From positions 1-64,000 of the forward strand of contig CANGNS010000003.1 of assembly GCA_947455465.1 (NCBI GenBank): a stretch of 64,000 bases of DNA, in the 5' to 3' direction. Position 1 is the stretch's first letter. Every line of letters starts with the position of its first letter. Source of the stretch: Comamonadaceae bacterium (GTDB taxonomy: Bacteria > Pseudomonadota > Gammaproteobacteria > Burkholderiales > Burkholderiaceae_C). The position numbers and the translations under genes are program-made. Below the pieces are notes generated by a model that saw only the letters and a program-made list of their open reading frames with translations, did not search any database and was not told where the DNA came from. Shown here one piece after another: positions 45,778 through 54,900 of the stretch.

Positions 45778-48597
45778 TCAGTGCGCCTGATCCCAGTTGG
45801 CGCCCACGCCCACCTCGGCCAGCAAAGGCACCTTGAGCGCGGCCACGCCGGCCATGATGCGCGGGATTTCGCTGCGCAGCCAGTCCACCTCGTGCTGCGG
45901 CACCTCAAAGACCAGCTCGTCGTGCACCTGCATGATCATGCGCGTGCCGTGCTGGCCCGCGTCCAGCGCGCGCTGGACCTGCACCATGCTCAGCTTGATC
46001 AGGTCGGCGGCAGTGCCCTGCATGGGCGCGTTGATGGCCGCCCGCTCGGCGCCCGCCCGGCGCTGGCCGTTGGGCGAGTTGATTTCGGGCAGGTACAGGC
46101 GCCGCCCGAACACCGTCTGCACAAAGCCCTGGGCCTTGGCCTGGGCGCGGGTGTCGTCCATATAGCGTTTGACGCCGGCAAAGCGGGCAAAGTAGCGCTC
46201 GATGTAGTTTTTGGCCGCCGTGTTGTCGATGCCCAAATTGCGCGCCAAGCCGTAGGCGCTCATGCCGTAAATCAAGCCGAAGTTGATCACCTTGGCATAG
46301 CGCCGCTGCTCGCTGCTGACCTGGTCTAGCGCCAGCCCGAACACTTCGGCCGCCGTGGCCCGGTGCACGTCCAGCCCCTGGTGAAAGGCGTGCAGCAGCG
46401 CCTCGTCGCCGCTGATATGGGCCATGATGCGCAGCTCAATCTGGCTGTAATCAGCGCTGGCAATCACACTGCCTGCGGGTGCCACAAAGGCCTCGCGCAC
46501 GCGCCGCCCCTCGGGCGTGCGGATAGGAATGTTTTGCAGATTGGGGTCGTTGCTGGACAAACGCCCCGTGACCGCCACCGCCTGCGCGTAGTGGGTATGC
46601 ACGCGCCCGGTCGATGGCAGGGCCAATTGCGCGAGTTTGTCGGTGTAAGTGCCCTTGAGCTTGGCCAGGCCCCGGTGCTCCAAAATTTTGGCGGGCAAGG
46701 GAAAGTCTTCGGCCAGTTTTTCAAGCACTTCTTCGTCGGTGCTGGGCGCGCCGGTGGCGGTTTTCTTGACCACAGGCAGACCCAGTTTGCCAAAAAATAT
46801 CTCACCAATTTGCTTGGGGCTGCTCAGGTTAAAAGGCTGGCCGGCCAGGGCGTGGGCCTCGGTCTCGAGCTCCACAATGCGGGCGCCCAAAGCCTGGCTT
46901 TGCGCGGCCAGCGTGGGCGCATCAATCAGCACGCCGTTGCGCTCGATGCGGTACAGCGCCTCGCTGCTGTCGATTTCCAGCTGGTAAACAAAGGCCAAAC
47001 CCGCATCGGCCTGTACCCGGGGCCAAAGCGCCTGGTGCACTTCGAGCGTCATATCGGCGTCTTCGCAGGCGTACTGGGTGGCGCGGGCGATATCGACCTG
47101 GTCAAAACCGATTTGGTGCGCGCCCTTGCCGCACACGTCTTCAAAGCTGAGCCCGCTGCGGCCCAGGTGGCGCTCAGCCAGACTCTCCAGACTGTGCGGC
47201 TTGTGTACCTCGACCACATAGCTTTGCAGCATGGTGTCGTGCACATAACCACGCACCTCGATGCCGTGGTTGGCAAACACATGGCGGTCGTATTTGACGT
47301 GTTGGCCCAGCTTGGCCCGCAGCGGGTTTTCCAGCCAGGGCCGGAGCAGCTCCAACACTTCCTGGCGCGGCAGTTGCGCCGGCGCATCCGGGTAGTTGTG
47401 CGCCAGCGGAATATAAGCAGCCACACCCACTTGCACACTCAGGCTGATGCCCACGATCTGCGCGCGCATGGCGTCCAGCGAGGTGGTTTCGGTGTCGATC
47501 GAGACCAAGTCGGCCGCGTCCAGGCGCGCGAGCCACGCGTCCAGCGCGGCGCGGTCCAGCACGGTCTCGTACTGCGTGGGGCGGGCCAGCAAGGCTGGTG
47601 CGGCGTCTTCGGCAACCGCGCCGCTAGTACGGGAAGGCACATGGGTCTCGCCAAACAAGTCCATCGCCCCACCGCCCTGGCTGGCCGCTTTGTCCATCTG
47701 CGCGGCCACGGTCGTGGCCAGCCCCTTGAAACCATGGCTTTGGTAGAAGGCCAGCAAAGCCGGCAAATCTGGCTCGCCGCAGCGCAAATCCGAGAAATCG
47801 GGCAGCGCGGGCAACCAGGACTGCAAATCACAGTCGGTCTTGATACGCAGCAATTCCCGCGCCGTGGGCAGCCACTCCAAAGCGCCGCGCAAGTTGTCGC
47901 CGGCCACGCCCTTGATGGACGCGGCGTTGTCGATCACACCTTGCAAATTGCCAAATTCCTGCAGCCATTTGACGGCGGTCTTGGGGCCCACTTTGCTCAC
48001 GCCAGGCACGTTGTCTACCGTGTCACCGACCAGGTTTTGGTAGTCCAGCATCAGGCTGGCAGGGACGCCAAACTCTTCCAAGACGCCGGCTAGGTCGCGC
48101 CGCTTGCCGTTCATGGTGTCAATAATGGTGATGCGCTCGTTGACCAGTTGGGCCAAATCCTTGTCGCCGCTGCTGACGATCACTTCCATGCCCCGGGCGG
48201 CGGCCAGCACGGCCAAGGTGCCAATCACGTCATCGGCTTCCACGCCGGGCACGTCCAGCACTTTCATGCCTTGCAGGCGCACCATGGCGTGGATCGGCTC
48301 GATCTGGGCACGCAAATCGTCGGGCATGGGCGCGCGCTGGGCTTTGTACTGGGGGTAAATCGCATCGCGGAACGTGGGGCCTTTGGCGTCAAAAACGCAG
48401 GCCACATAGGCGGCAGGTACCTCTTTGCGCAGCGACTGCATCATATTGACCATGCCGCGCAGCGCCCCGGTCGGGCGGCTCTGCGGGTCACCGGGCACGG
48501 CCCGTAGATCGGGCATGGCGTGAAATGCACGGTACAGATAGCTCGATCCGTCAATCAGCAGCAAAGTGGGCGCGGGGGAGGAAGAAGTGGCTTGCAT
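45778..48597 (-). CDS. polA: DNA polymerase I
   Basis: Repair and Okazaki-fragment polymerase, 939 residues. The 5'-nuclease domain (LLIDGSSYLYRAFHA, GVEADDVIGTLA, SSGDKDLAQLV) is followed by a 3'-5' exonuclease with an intact DTET active site, so proofreading is kept. The polymerase domain has motif A (SADYSQIELRIMAH), motif B (RRYAKVINFGLIYGMSAYGLA) and motif C (QVHDELVFE). The ATG at 48595-48597 fits the family; an upstream in-frame start is less likely. It is divergent from thrB. Confidence 0.97.
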   Translation of the reverse strand: MQATSSSPAPTLLLIDGSSYLYRAFHAMPDLRAVPGDPQSRPTGALRGMVNMMQSLRKEVPAAYVACVFDAKGPTFRDAIYPQYKAQRAPMPDDLRAQIEPIHAMVRLQGMKVLDVPGVEADDVIGTLAVLAAARGMEVIVSSGDKDLAQLVNERITIIDTMNGKRRDLAGVLEEFGVPASLMLDYQNLVGDTVDNVPGVSKVGPKTAVKWLQEFGNLQGVIDNAASIKGVAGDNLRGALEWLPTARELLRIKTDCDLQSWLPALPDFSDLRCGEPDLPALLAFYQSHGFKGLATTVAAQMDKAASQGGGAMDLFGETHVPSRTSGAVAEDAAPALLARPTQYETVLDRAALDAWLARLDAADLVSIDTETTSLDAMRAQIVGISLSVQVGVAAYIPLAHNYPDAPAQLPRQEVLELLRPWLENPLRAKLGQHVKYDRHVFANHGIEVRGYVHDTMLQSYVVEVHKPHSLESLAERHLGRSGLSFEDVCGKGAHQIGFDQVDIARATQYACEDADMTLEVHQALWPRVQADAGLAFVYQLEIDSSEALYRIERNGVLIDAPTLAAQSQALGARIVELETEAHALAGQPFNLSSPKQIGEIFFGKLGLPVVKKTATGAPSTDEEVLEKLAEDFPLPAKILEHRGLAKLKGTYTDKLAQLALPSTGRVHTHYAQAVAVTGRLSSNDPNLQNIPIRTPEGRRVREAFVAPAGSVIASADYSQIELRIMAHISGDEALLHAFHQGLDVHRATAAEVFGLALDQVSSEQRRYAKVINFGLIYGMSAYGLARNLGIDNTAAKNYIERYFARFAGVKRYMDDTRAQAKAQGFVQTVFGRRLYLPEINSPNGQRRAGAERAAINAPMQGTAADLIKLSMVQVQRALDAGQHGTRMIMQVHDELVFEVPQHEVDWLRSEIPRIMAGVAALKVPLLAEVGVGANWDQAH

Positions 48598-48694
48598 GCA
48601 CGCATTTTGCCTGCCCAGCCGGACCAAAACCGCCCTCTACAATGCGCTGCGGCGCAGCACGCGGTTCGCACCCCCATTCACACAGGTTTACCCC

Positions 48695-49666
48695 ATGGCG
48701 GTTTACACCCAAGTTTCTTTCGACCAGGCCGACGCCTTTTTTCAACACCTCGGCCTGGGCCCGCTGACCCGACTGCAAGGCTGCGCCGGCGGCATCGAAA
48801 ACACCAATTACTTCGCCGACACCGCCACCGACCGCTATGTGCTCACGCTGTTCGAGCGCCTGAGCGCCCAGCAACTGCCCTACTACCTGCGCTTGATGCG
48901 CCATTTGGCACAACAATGCATTCCCGTGCCCGACCCGGCCGCCGACGCCAACGGTAATTTGCTGCACAGTTTGCAAGGCAAACCGGCCTGCGTGGTCAGC
49001 CTGTTGGCCGGTAAAAGCGAGTTGCAACCCGGCCCGCAGCACTGCGCCCAGGTAGGCGCCATGCTGGCGCGCATGCACTTGGCCGGGCGCAGCTACGAGC
49101 TGCAGCAGGCCAATTTGCGTGGCCTGGCCTGGTGGAATGCCACCGTGCCCGAAGTGCTGCCCCATATCAGCGCAGAGCAGGCCGCGCTGTTGCAAAGCGA
49201 GCTGGCCGCGCAAAACGCCCTGAGCGCCACCGCAGACTATGCCGCTTTGCCGCGCGGCCCCATCCACGCCGACCTGTTCCGCGACAACGTGATGTTTGCC
49301 AGCGACGGCGACGGCCCGGCCCAGCTGACCGGCTTTTTTGACTTCTACTTTGCTGGCAACGATGCCTGGGTGTTTGATATCGCCGTATGCCTGAACGACT
49401 GGTGCGTCGAGACCGCCAGCGGCGCGCCCGATGCCGCCCGCAGCGCGGCATTTATGCAGGCCTACAGAGCAGTGCGCCCCTTGGAAGCGCCAGAACAGGC
49501 CGTGTTTGGCGCCATGCTGAGGGCGGCGGCGCTGCGCTTTTGGCTCTCGCGGCTGTGGGACTTTTACCTGCCACGCCAAGCGGCCATGCTCAAGGCCCAC
49601 GACCCCGCGCCCTTTGAGCGCATACTGCGCCAGCGTATCGCCCAAGCGCACACCCCTGCCCCATGA
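48695..49666 (+). CDS. thrB: Homoserine kinase, ThrB type II
   Basis: Phosphorylates homoserine in threonine synthesis. The 323-residue protein is of the aminoglycoside-phosphotransferase fold used by betaproteobacteria and pseudomonads, not the GHMP fold of E. coli: MAVYTQVSFDQADAF start, GGIENTNYF, the catalytic HADLFRDN at 191-198 (Asp193) and DFYFAGNDAWVFDIA. The in-frame extension upstream overlaps polA and is not used. ATGA overlap links it to the next gene. Confidence 0.93.
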   Translation: MAVYTQVSFDQADAFFQHLGLGPLTRLQGCAGGIENTNYFADTATDRYVLTLFERLSAQQLPYYLRLMRHLAQQCIPVPDPAADANGNLLHSLQGKPACVVSLLAGKSELQPGPQHCAQVGAMLARMHLAGRSYELQQANLRGLAWWNATVPEVLPHISAEQAALLQSELAAQNALSATADYAALPRGPIHADLFRDNVMFASDGDGPAQLTGFFDFYFAGNDAWVFDIAVCLNDWCVETASGAPDAARSAAFMQAYRAVRPLEAPEQAVFGAMLRAAALRFWLSRLWDFYLPRQAAMLKAHDPAPFERILRQRIAQAHTPAP

Positions 49667-50442
49667 AACTCAACCTCATTCCTGCCCGCCATGGCGCCCT
49701 CTGGGTCAAGCTGGGCATTCGCACGTTTTTGCGCCAGCCACTGGCGCTGTCGGGCTTGTTCTTTATCTTTATGGCGGTGATGTCGCTCTTGTCCATGGTG
49801 CCGCTGGTGGGCAATGTGCTGGCTTTGGCGCTTTTGCCGGGCGCCACCTTGGGCCTGATGGTGGCCACGCAAGAGACGCTCAAAGGCCAGTTCCCCATGC
49901 CCGCCGTGCTGCTCAGTGGTTTTCGGGCCGGCCGCACCCAGCTGCGCGCCATGCTGATTTTGGGCTTGTTGTACGCGCTGGGCTTTGTCGGCGTGCTGGG
50001 TATTTCGGCGCTGATGGACGGCGGCAAGTTTGCCCAGCTCTACCTGCTGGGAGGCACCGCAGGCGCCGAGGTGCTGCAAGACCCCAAATTTGAAGCCGCC
50101 ACCCTGGTCGCGCTGGCGCTGTACATGCCGCTGTCCTTGCTGTTTTGGCATGCGCCTGCGCTGGTGTACTGGGATGGCGTGCCACCGGTCAAAAGCCTGT
50201 TTTTCAGCTTCGTCGCCTGCACGCGCAATATGGGGGCCTTCACGGTGTACAGCCTGGCTTGGATGCTGGCTTTTATGGTAATTGGCTTTACCGTGGTTTT
50301 GTTAGCCAGCCTCACCGGCAGCGAAGACGCTGTGGTGGCCGTGCTTTTCCCCTCGGCCATGCTGATGGCGGCCATGTTTTTCACCTCGATTTACTTCACC
50401 TACGCCGAGAGTTTTAGCACTCCGACGGTGCATTTGGCCTAG
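49663..50442 (+). CDS. BPSS1780-family inner-membrane protein
   Basis: Hydrophobic 259-residue protein with about six membrane helices, starting MKLNLIPARHGALWVKLGIRTF, which matches the BPSS1780 family of unknown function, widespread in betaproteobacteria. It overlaps thrB by 4 bp (ATGA), so it is translated with it, though no link to threonine synthesis is known. The next gene downstream has its own predicted promoter. Confidence 0.8.
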   Translation: MKLNLIPARHGALWVKLGIRTFLRQPLALSGLFFIFMAVMSLLSMVPLVGNVLALALLPGATLGLMVATQETLKGQFPMPAVLLSGFRAGRTQLRAMLILGLLYALGFVGVLGISALMDGGKFAQLYLLGGTAGAEVLQDPKFEAATLVALALYMPLSLLFWHAPALVYWDGVPPVKSLFFSFVACTRNMGAFTVYSLAWMLAFMVIGFTVVLLASLTGSEDAVVAVLFPSAMLMAAMFFTSIYFTYAESFSTPTVHLA

Positions 50443-50443
50443 T

Positions 50444-50477
50444 GCGTCATGTTTTTGTCATGGCCGTGCGCTAGGCT
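50444..50477 (+). promoter_or_regulatory. Pho box and promoter (PhoB site)
   Basis: Two direct repeats GCGTCAT (50444-50450) and TTGTCAT (50455-50461) with a 4-base spacer give the 11-bp period of PhoB sites (consensus CTGTCAT); 11 of 14 consensus bases match. Exactly 10 bases after the second repeat is TAGGCT (50472-50477) as -10, the geometry of the E. coli phoA promoter, where the Pho box replaces the -35. The next ATG is at 50487. Confidence 0.72.
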
Positions 50478-50486
50478 GTAGCGGCT

Positions 50487-51092
50487 ATGCACAGCCATCC
50501 CACCCCAAACCCTGCGAGCCCACCAGAAGGTCGGGCCACTTGGAGGCGCTTAGACGCTATCGCCTCGGCGCTGGCGCTATGGGCCGTGGCCTGCGCGCTG
50601 GGCGCTGGCATCTTGACCGCTGCACCCGCGCGTGCACAGACCCCAGAACCCACACCGCCTTTGGCCCTGCCCTGGCGCGATTTCTTCCAAAGCCCCATCG
50701 GCCCCCAGGGCCTGGTCGTGAGTGACAAGCTGCGCCAAGCCCAGGGCCAACAAGTACGTGTCAGCGGCTATATGGTGCAACAAGAAAGCGGCAAGCCAGG
50801 TCAGTTCTTGCTCACACCCCGCCCGGTGCTGATGAGCCAACACGCCGATGGCGAGGCCGACGATTTACCCCCAGCCACTGTATTGGTCACCTTGGCGCCC
50901 GAGCAACAGGACCGCATGGTGGCGTACACGCGTGGGGTGATGGACGTGGTCGGCGTGTTGGACGTGGGGCGCCATGAAGGCGCCGATGGCCGCGTCTCCT
51001 GGGTGCGCCTGCAGCTGCCCGCCGACAGCACCCGCGCCATGAATGGCCTGGAATACCTCACCTACCGCCATAGCCTGCAGCACCCGCATTGA
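50487..51092 (+). CDS. Uncharacterised exported protein, predicted Pho regulon
   Basis: Not recognised as a named family. The 201-residue protein has an N-terminal basic stretch, a hydrophobic helix at about 25-46 and a likely cleavage after ARA before QTPEP. The mature part begins with PWRDFFQSPIGPQGL, then a beta-rich domain (QQVRVSGYMVQQE ... FLLTPRPVLM ... PPATVLVTLA) that loosely resembles DUF3299-like periplasmic domains. It is the first gene after a strong Pho box and lies 56 bp before the alkaline phosphatase on the same strand, so a role in phosphate stress is inferred. Confidence 0.7.
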   Translation: MHSHPTPNPASPPEGRATWRRLDAIASALALWAVACALGAGILTAAPARAQTPEPTPPLALPWRDFFQSPIGPQGLVVSDKLRQAQGQQVRVSGYMVQQESGKPGQFLLTPRPVLMSQHADGEADDLPPATVLVTLAPEQQDRMVAYTRGVMDVVGVLDVGRHEGADGRVSWVRLQLPADSTRAMNGLEYLTYRHSLQHPH

Positions 51093-51148
51093 GGCTGCGC
51101 CAATTACCCGCCGAACACGCCCCACCCACCCACTCTTGGATGTATGCC

Positions 51149-53197
51149 ATGAACACCTCACAAACCTTCCCCCAACGCAGCGGGCTTGCCTTGATTGCCA
51201 GTCTCTTGGCACTCTCGGTGCAGGCCGCACCCACGGTCACGCGCCTTACACCGCCTAGCGAATTGTTTAGCAGCGGCCAGGCTGCGCCGGTCATTGCCCG
51301 CTTCCTGCCCGGCCAGCGTTTTGATTTGCAGGCGACCGTGCGACCCGATGCCGCGGACAAACAAATCGTTAGCGCCAGCTTTACCTTGGACGGCAAGCCT
51401 ATCGCCGCCCCCGTGGCCCTTAAAAACTGCGAGACCTATTGCCTCAAAGGCCTGCCAGCCAATGCTGCGCTGGCCACGGTACGCGCTTTCAGCGTCGATG
51501 CGCCCGGCCTGCACACGGTGCGGATCAGCGCCACCCAAAGCGACGGGCAAACCGTTAGCGCCCAAGGTAATTTTGAAGTCGTCGCACTCGCCCCTGGTGG
51601 GCAAAAGGTGAAAAACATCATTATTTTGCTGGGCGACGGTATGGGCGCCGCCCAGCGCACGGCCGCGCGCATCGTCGCGGGCGGCTACGCCCAGGGCAAA
51701 GTGATCACGCCCCTAGCGATGGACAGCTTTCCGGTCACCGGCATGGTCAAAACGGCCTCGCTCAACTCCATCGTCACCGACTCGGCGCCAGGCATGACGG
51801 CCTATGTCTCGGGCAACAAAAACAACAACAATGAAGAAGGTGTTTTCCCTGACGACACCACCGACCCGTTTGATAACCCGCGCATCGAGTACCTGAGCGA
51901 ATACCTGCATCGCACCCAAGGCAAAGCACTCGGCCTGGTCACCACCGCCGATGTGTTTGACGCCACGCCCGCCGGCAACGCCGTGCACACCAGCAGCCGG
52001 GGTGCAGGCACCGGCATCGTGGACCAGTTCTTGGACGATCGGGGCCTGACCGGACTGTCCGTACTGATGGGCGGCGGACGCAAATGGTTTTTGCCCGCCT
52101 CCACGCCCGGTTCGGCGCGCGGCGACCGCACCGACTACGCTTTTTCTGGCACCGAGGCACACACCGCCGAGATCGTCAAGCGCTGGGGCGCCGCCCCGGG
52201 CAGCCTGGACAAAGACCGCAATCTTTTGGCTGACTTTCAGGCCGCAGGCTTTGCCTACACGCCCGACAAGACGGCGCTAGAGAGCATCAACCCAGCCACA
52301 ACCGAGCGCCTGCTAGGCCTGTTTGCCCTCTCTAACATGAATGTGGCGCTCGACAAAATCGACGGTCGACGGGCCAAAGCCCAGGGGCAAAGCGGCCGGG
52401 TGGTGGACGACTACGGCTTTCCCGACCAGCCCATGCTCGACGAGATGGCAGCCAAAGCGCTGGCAGTGCTGGACCGCCAGAAAAACGGCTTTGTGCTGAT
52501 GATTGAAGGCGCCTCCATCGACAAGCAGGCGCACGCCATGGACACGGAGCGCTGGATGCTTGACACCCTCGAATTTGACCGCGCCGTGGCGCTGGCCAAA
52601 GCCTACGCCCAGAGCCGCTCGGACACGCTGGTCATTGTGACCGCCGACCATGAGTGCGCAGGCGTGGCACTCATTGGCGGCTCGCGCGTCAGCGATGCGC
52701 GCCTGCAGGCCCTGGTGCGCGAAGGCGGCGGCACTGCCTTGCGCAATGAGGTAGTAGGCGTCTACGAACAAGCCGGCTTTCCCAAATACAAAATTGCCGC
52801 CGACGGCTACCCCCAAACCACCGATATCGACAACCGCATGCTGGTGGGCTATGGCTCCAACGCGGACCGCATGGAAGACTTTCGCACCAACGAATTGCCC
52901 TTGCGGGACGGCTCGCATCCTTTTGTCAAGCAAGCGCCTTTGTCCACTTACCCGGCGGGCCCCATGGCGCGCGACCTGGAAGGCAAGAACATGATTACCG
53001 GCCAGGTGCCCGGTGACAGTGCCACCCATACTGCCACGGACATTCCCCTGTCGGCCTTTGGGCCTGGCGCCTATAGCTTTACCGGCGTGATCGACAACAC
53101 GGACGTGTTTTTCAAACTGGCCCAGGCCGCCACACGGGGCGTTGTGCTGCCGCCAGGTATGGTGGCCGCGCCAGTGCGGACGCCCAAAAAGCCGTAA
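51149..53197 (+). CDS. PhoA-type alkaline phosphatase with N-terminal domain
   Basis: Periplasmic phosphomonoesterase of 682 residues, longer than E. coli PhoA (471). A signal peptide at 1-26 ends in SVQA. Residues about 27-148 form a beta-rich, Ig-like domain with a close Cys pair (CETYC). The phosphatase domain starts at about 153 with LGDGMG (161-166) holding the first metal Asp, the nucleophile Ser212 in TDSAPGMTAY, IEGASIDKQAHAMD and TADHECAG with metal ligands. It follows the exported protein gene behind the Pho box. ATG at 51149 (or 51140) gives the signal peptide. Confidence 0.88.
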   Translation: MNTSQTFPQRSGLALIASLLALSVQAAPTVTRLTPPSELFSSGQAAPVIARFLPGQRFDLQATVRPDAADKQIVSASFTLDGKPIAAPVALKNCETYCLKGLPANAALATVRAFSVDAPGLHTVRISATQSDGQTVSAQGNFEVVALAPGGQKVKNIIILLGDGMGAAQRTAARIVAGGYAQGKVITPLAMDSFPVTGMVKTASLNSIVTDSAPGMTAYVSGNKNNNNEEGVFPDDTTDPFDNPRIEYLSEYLHRTQGKALGLVTTADVFDATPAGNAVHTSSRGAGTGIVDQFLDDRGLTGLSVLMGGGRKWFLPASTPGSARGDRTDYAFSGTEAHTAEIVKRWGAAPGSLDKDRNLLADFQAAGFAYTPDKTALESINPATTERLLGLFALSNMNVALDKIDGRRAKAQGQSGRVVDDYGFPDQPMLDEMAAKALAVLDRQKNGFVLMIEGASIDKQAHAMDTERWMLDTLEFDRAVALAKAYAQSRSDTLVIVTADHECAGVALIGGSRVSDARLQALVREGGGTALRNEVVGVYEQAGFPKYKIAADGYPQTTDIDNRMLVGYGSNADRMEDFRTNELPLRDGSHPFVKQAPLSTYPAGPMARDLEGKNMITGQVPGDSATHTATDIPLSAFGPGAYSFTGVIDNTDVFFKLAQAATRGVVLPPGMVAAPVRTPKKP

Positions 53198-53397
53198 AAG
53201 CGCTGCGGTACAGCCGCTGGAGGCACCAAGGGGCGCTCTTGATGGCGCTCTGGTGCGGCGTCGGGCCTTGACCTGCGTCAGCTAAGCGTCAGCGCCGGGG
53301 CGCGGTCGGCAAACTAAAATCCGGCCCAGGCGCAGCGACGGCAGATTGCGCCCGCCCTTGCATTTGCGCAAGCGGCAGCCCCGAAAAGGACAAAGAC

Positions 53398-54417
53398 ATG
53401 CAAGCGCTCGCGTTGGAATCGGCCACTCTGGCAAAGGGACGAAACGCCCTTGGCGCCCTCTTGTGCTGGCTGCTGCTCGCGGCCAGCCTGGGGGCTTCGG
53501 TGGCCAGCGCCCAAACCGTCAAACCGCTGCAAATTTGGCCCACCATCCCCTTTGTGCGCGGCAAAGACCTGTGCCAATACCAAGAGTCTTACGCCAAGAA
53601 CAAAAACGAGCAGTCCCAAGCCATGCTGCAAAACGTGGTCTCGCTGATCCGCGAGGGCGCTAAAGAGGCGGTGGCCTTTGGCATCGTGCAGGCCATGGAC
53701 GACATGGAAAACGCCAACCGCGCCCAGGCCGTCGCCGGTTTGGGCATGGACGTGCTACTTGAGGGCAGCTTCAAGGCCAATTTGGACGCCTATTACCGCG
53801 ATATGCAGCCGGCCCAGCGCCGCGTCGGCTTTTTCAACCCCATGCCCTTGACCCAGCTGGTGCGCGGCCTGCGCGAGCAAAAGCGCCAGGGCTATCTGGA
53901 TGACAAGCTGGTGCGCGATTTATATGGCATTTTTTGGGGCACCTATTCCTTCGCCCAGGACTGCAACGGCCAGGTGCTGGTCACCATGCACTTAGAGGGC
54001 AAAGACGGCTCAACCTATAACTTCCAAGGCCAGGGCCTGCCGCAGTCGGTGATGCAAAACATCGCCGGCCAGGTGTTTGAGTATTTCCAGAAAACCAAAT
54101 TCCCCTCCAAAATCAATCTGGGGGGCAGCACCTTGGAGCTGGTCGGTACGCCCAGCGCGCCCATTGCCCATACACCCGACTCCGCATCGGCCGAGCGCGC
54201 CTGCAAAAAGCTCAATGCGCGCTTGCCGTCCGTCGAAGAGCTGGAGTTTTTGGCCGCCATGGGCGACTGGAACGGCGGTGTGAGTTTGCGCAGCGACCTG
54301 TGGGCGCTGCAAGGCGGCATGGTCTACGCACCTGACCTACGCAACCCCTCGCCGGTGCGTACTGCCGAAGAAGTGCGCGGGCCGGATCTGCACTTTTACT
54401 GCGTGCGGGGCGGATAG
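53398..54417 (+). CDS. Uncharacterised exported protein
   Basis: No family recognised with confidence. Of 339 residues, about 1-39 are a long signal peptide (LLCWLLLAASLGASVASAQ). The middle (about 45-215) is mixed, with Cys57 in RGKDLCQYQES and Cys187. The C-terminal 80 residues (SAERACKKLNARLPSVEELEFLAAMGDWNGG ... WALQGGMVYAPDLRNP ... FYCVRGG) resemble the DUF1566/lectin-like or sulfatase-modifying-factor type C-terminal fold, with a probable disulfide between the two cysteines. AAAGGA lies upstream of the ATG. The 200 bp before it hold no gene; a GCACCA/TGGTGC inverted repeat sits at about 53223-53256. Confidence 0.65.
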   Translation: MQALALESATLAKGRNALGALLCWLLLAASLGASVASAQTVKPLQIWPTIPFVRGKDLCQYQESYAKNKNEQSQAMLQNVVSLIREGAKEAVAFGIVQAMDDMENANRAQAVAGLGMDVLLEGSFKANLDAYYRDMQPAQRRVGFFNPMPLTQLVRGLREQKRQGYLDDKLVRDLYGIFWGTYSFAQDCNGQVLVTMHLEGKDGSTYNFQGQGLPQSVMQNIAGQVFEYFQKTKFPSKINLGGSTLELVGTPSAPIAHTPDSASAERACKKLNARLPSVEELEFLAAMGDWNGGVSLRSDLWALQGGMVYAPDLRNPSPVRTAEEVRGPDLHFYCVRGG

Positions 54418-54447
54418 CGCGCCACGACGCGGGGTACCGGCCGCGTC

Positions 54448-54828
54448 TCAGTGCGGTTCGTGCTGCAGTTGGCAAGCCATGCAATGGGCTGTCTCGGGCA
54501 TGGCATCCAAACGCGCTTCCATGATGTCGGCGCCGCAATCGGTACAAACCCCATAGCTGCCATCGTGCAAGCGCTTGAGGGCGGCTTCCACCTCGTGCAG
54601 GCGGGCGGTTTCGCGCTCGCCCAGGCCAAAGTCCAAGTCGCGCTGGGTGATGCTTTGGGCGTGCGAGTCGCCCGGGCCGGGCAGGTTTTCGCTGGCCACC
54701 TCAGCACGGCTGCGCAGGCCGCCGCGCTGCTCAGAAATGAGACGCATCAAATCGGCCAGCATATTTTCCAAGCGCTCTAAATGGACGTGGCTGTGGTGGC
54801 GCTGTAAGGTGGAGTTGTTTTGGGACAT
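54448..54828 (-). CDS. DksA/TraR-family zinc-finger protein
   Basis: A 126-residue protein with a helical N-terminal half and a C-terminal four-Cys zinc finger (GVCTDCG ... CMACQ), the DksA/TraR type. The LHEVEAALKRLHDGSYG segment before the finger is also typical. It lacks the DxxDxA tip that lets DksA act with ppGpp (the tip region reads RDLDFGLGERE), so it is a paralogue rather than DksA itself. The ATG at 54826-54828 fits the family; no Shine-Dalgarno is seen. UvrD-like helicase ends 72 bp upstream on the same strand. Confidence 0.83.
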   Translation of the reverse strand: MSQNNSTLQRHHSHVHLERLENMLADLMRLISEQRGGLRSRAEVASENLPGPGDSHAQSITQRDLDFGLGERETARLHEVEAALKRLHDGSYGVCTDCGADIMEARLDAMPETAHCMACQLQHEPH

Positions 54829-54900
54829 GGGCCGATCATGCGCCCGCGCAGCAGCAAAGCCTTGATTTGTATCAAGAAAAGGGGCCACAGCCCTGGGTGT

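Noticed and set aside
43759..46329. 856-residue open frame on the plus strand opposite gabT, the ZIP gene and polA
   Set aside because: It spans three convincing minus-strand genes and their gaps. The translation is low-complexity His/Gln/Arg-rich, typical of the antisense frame of GC-rich codons, with no family motif.
46363..48093. 576-residue open frame opposite polA
   Set aside because: Pure shadow of polA; composition is antisense-like and polA is complete.
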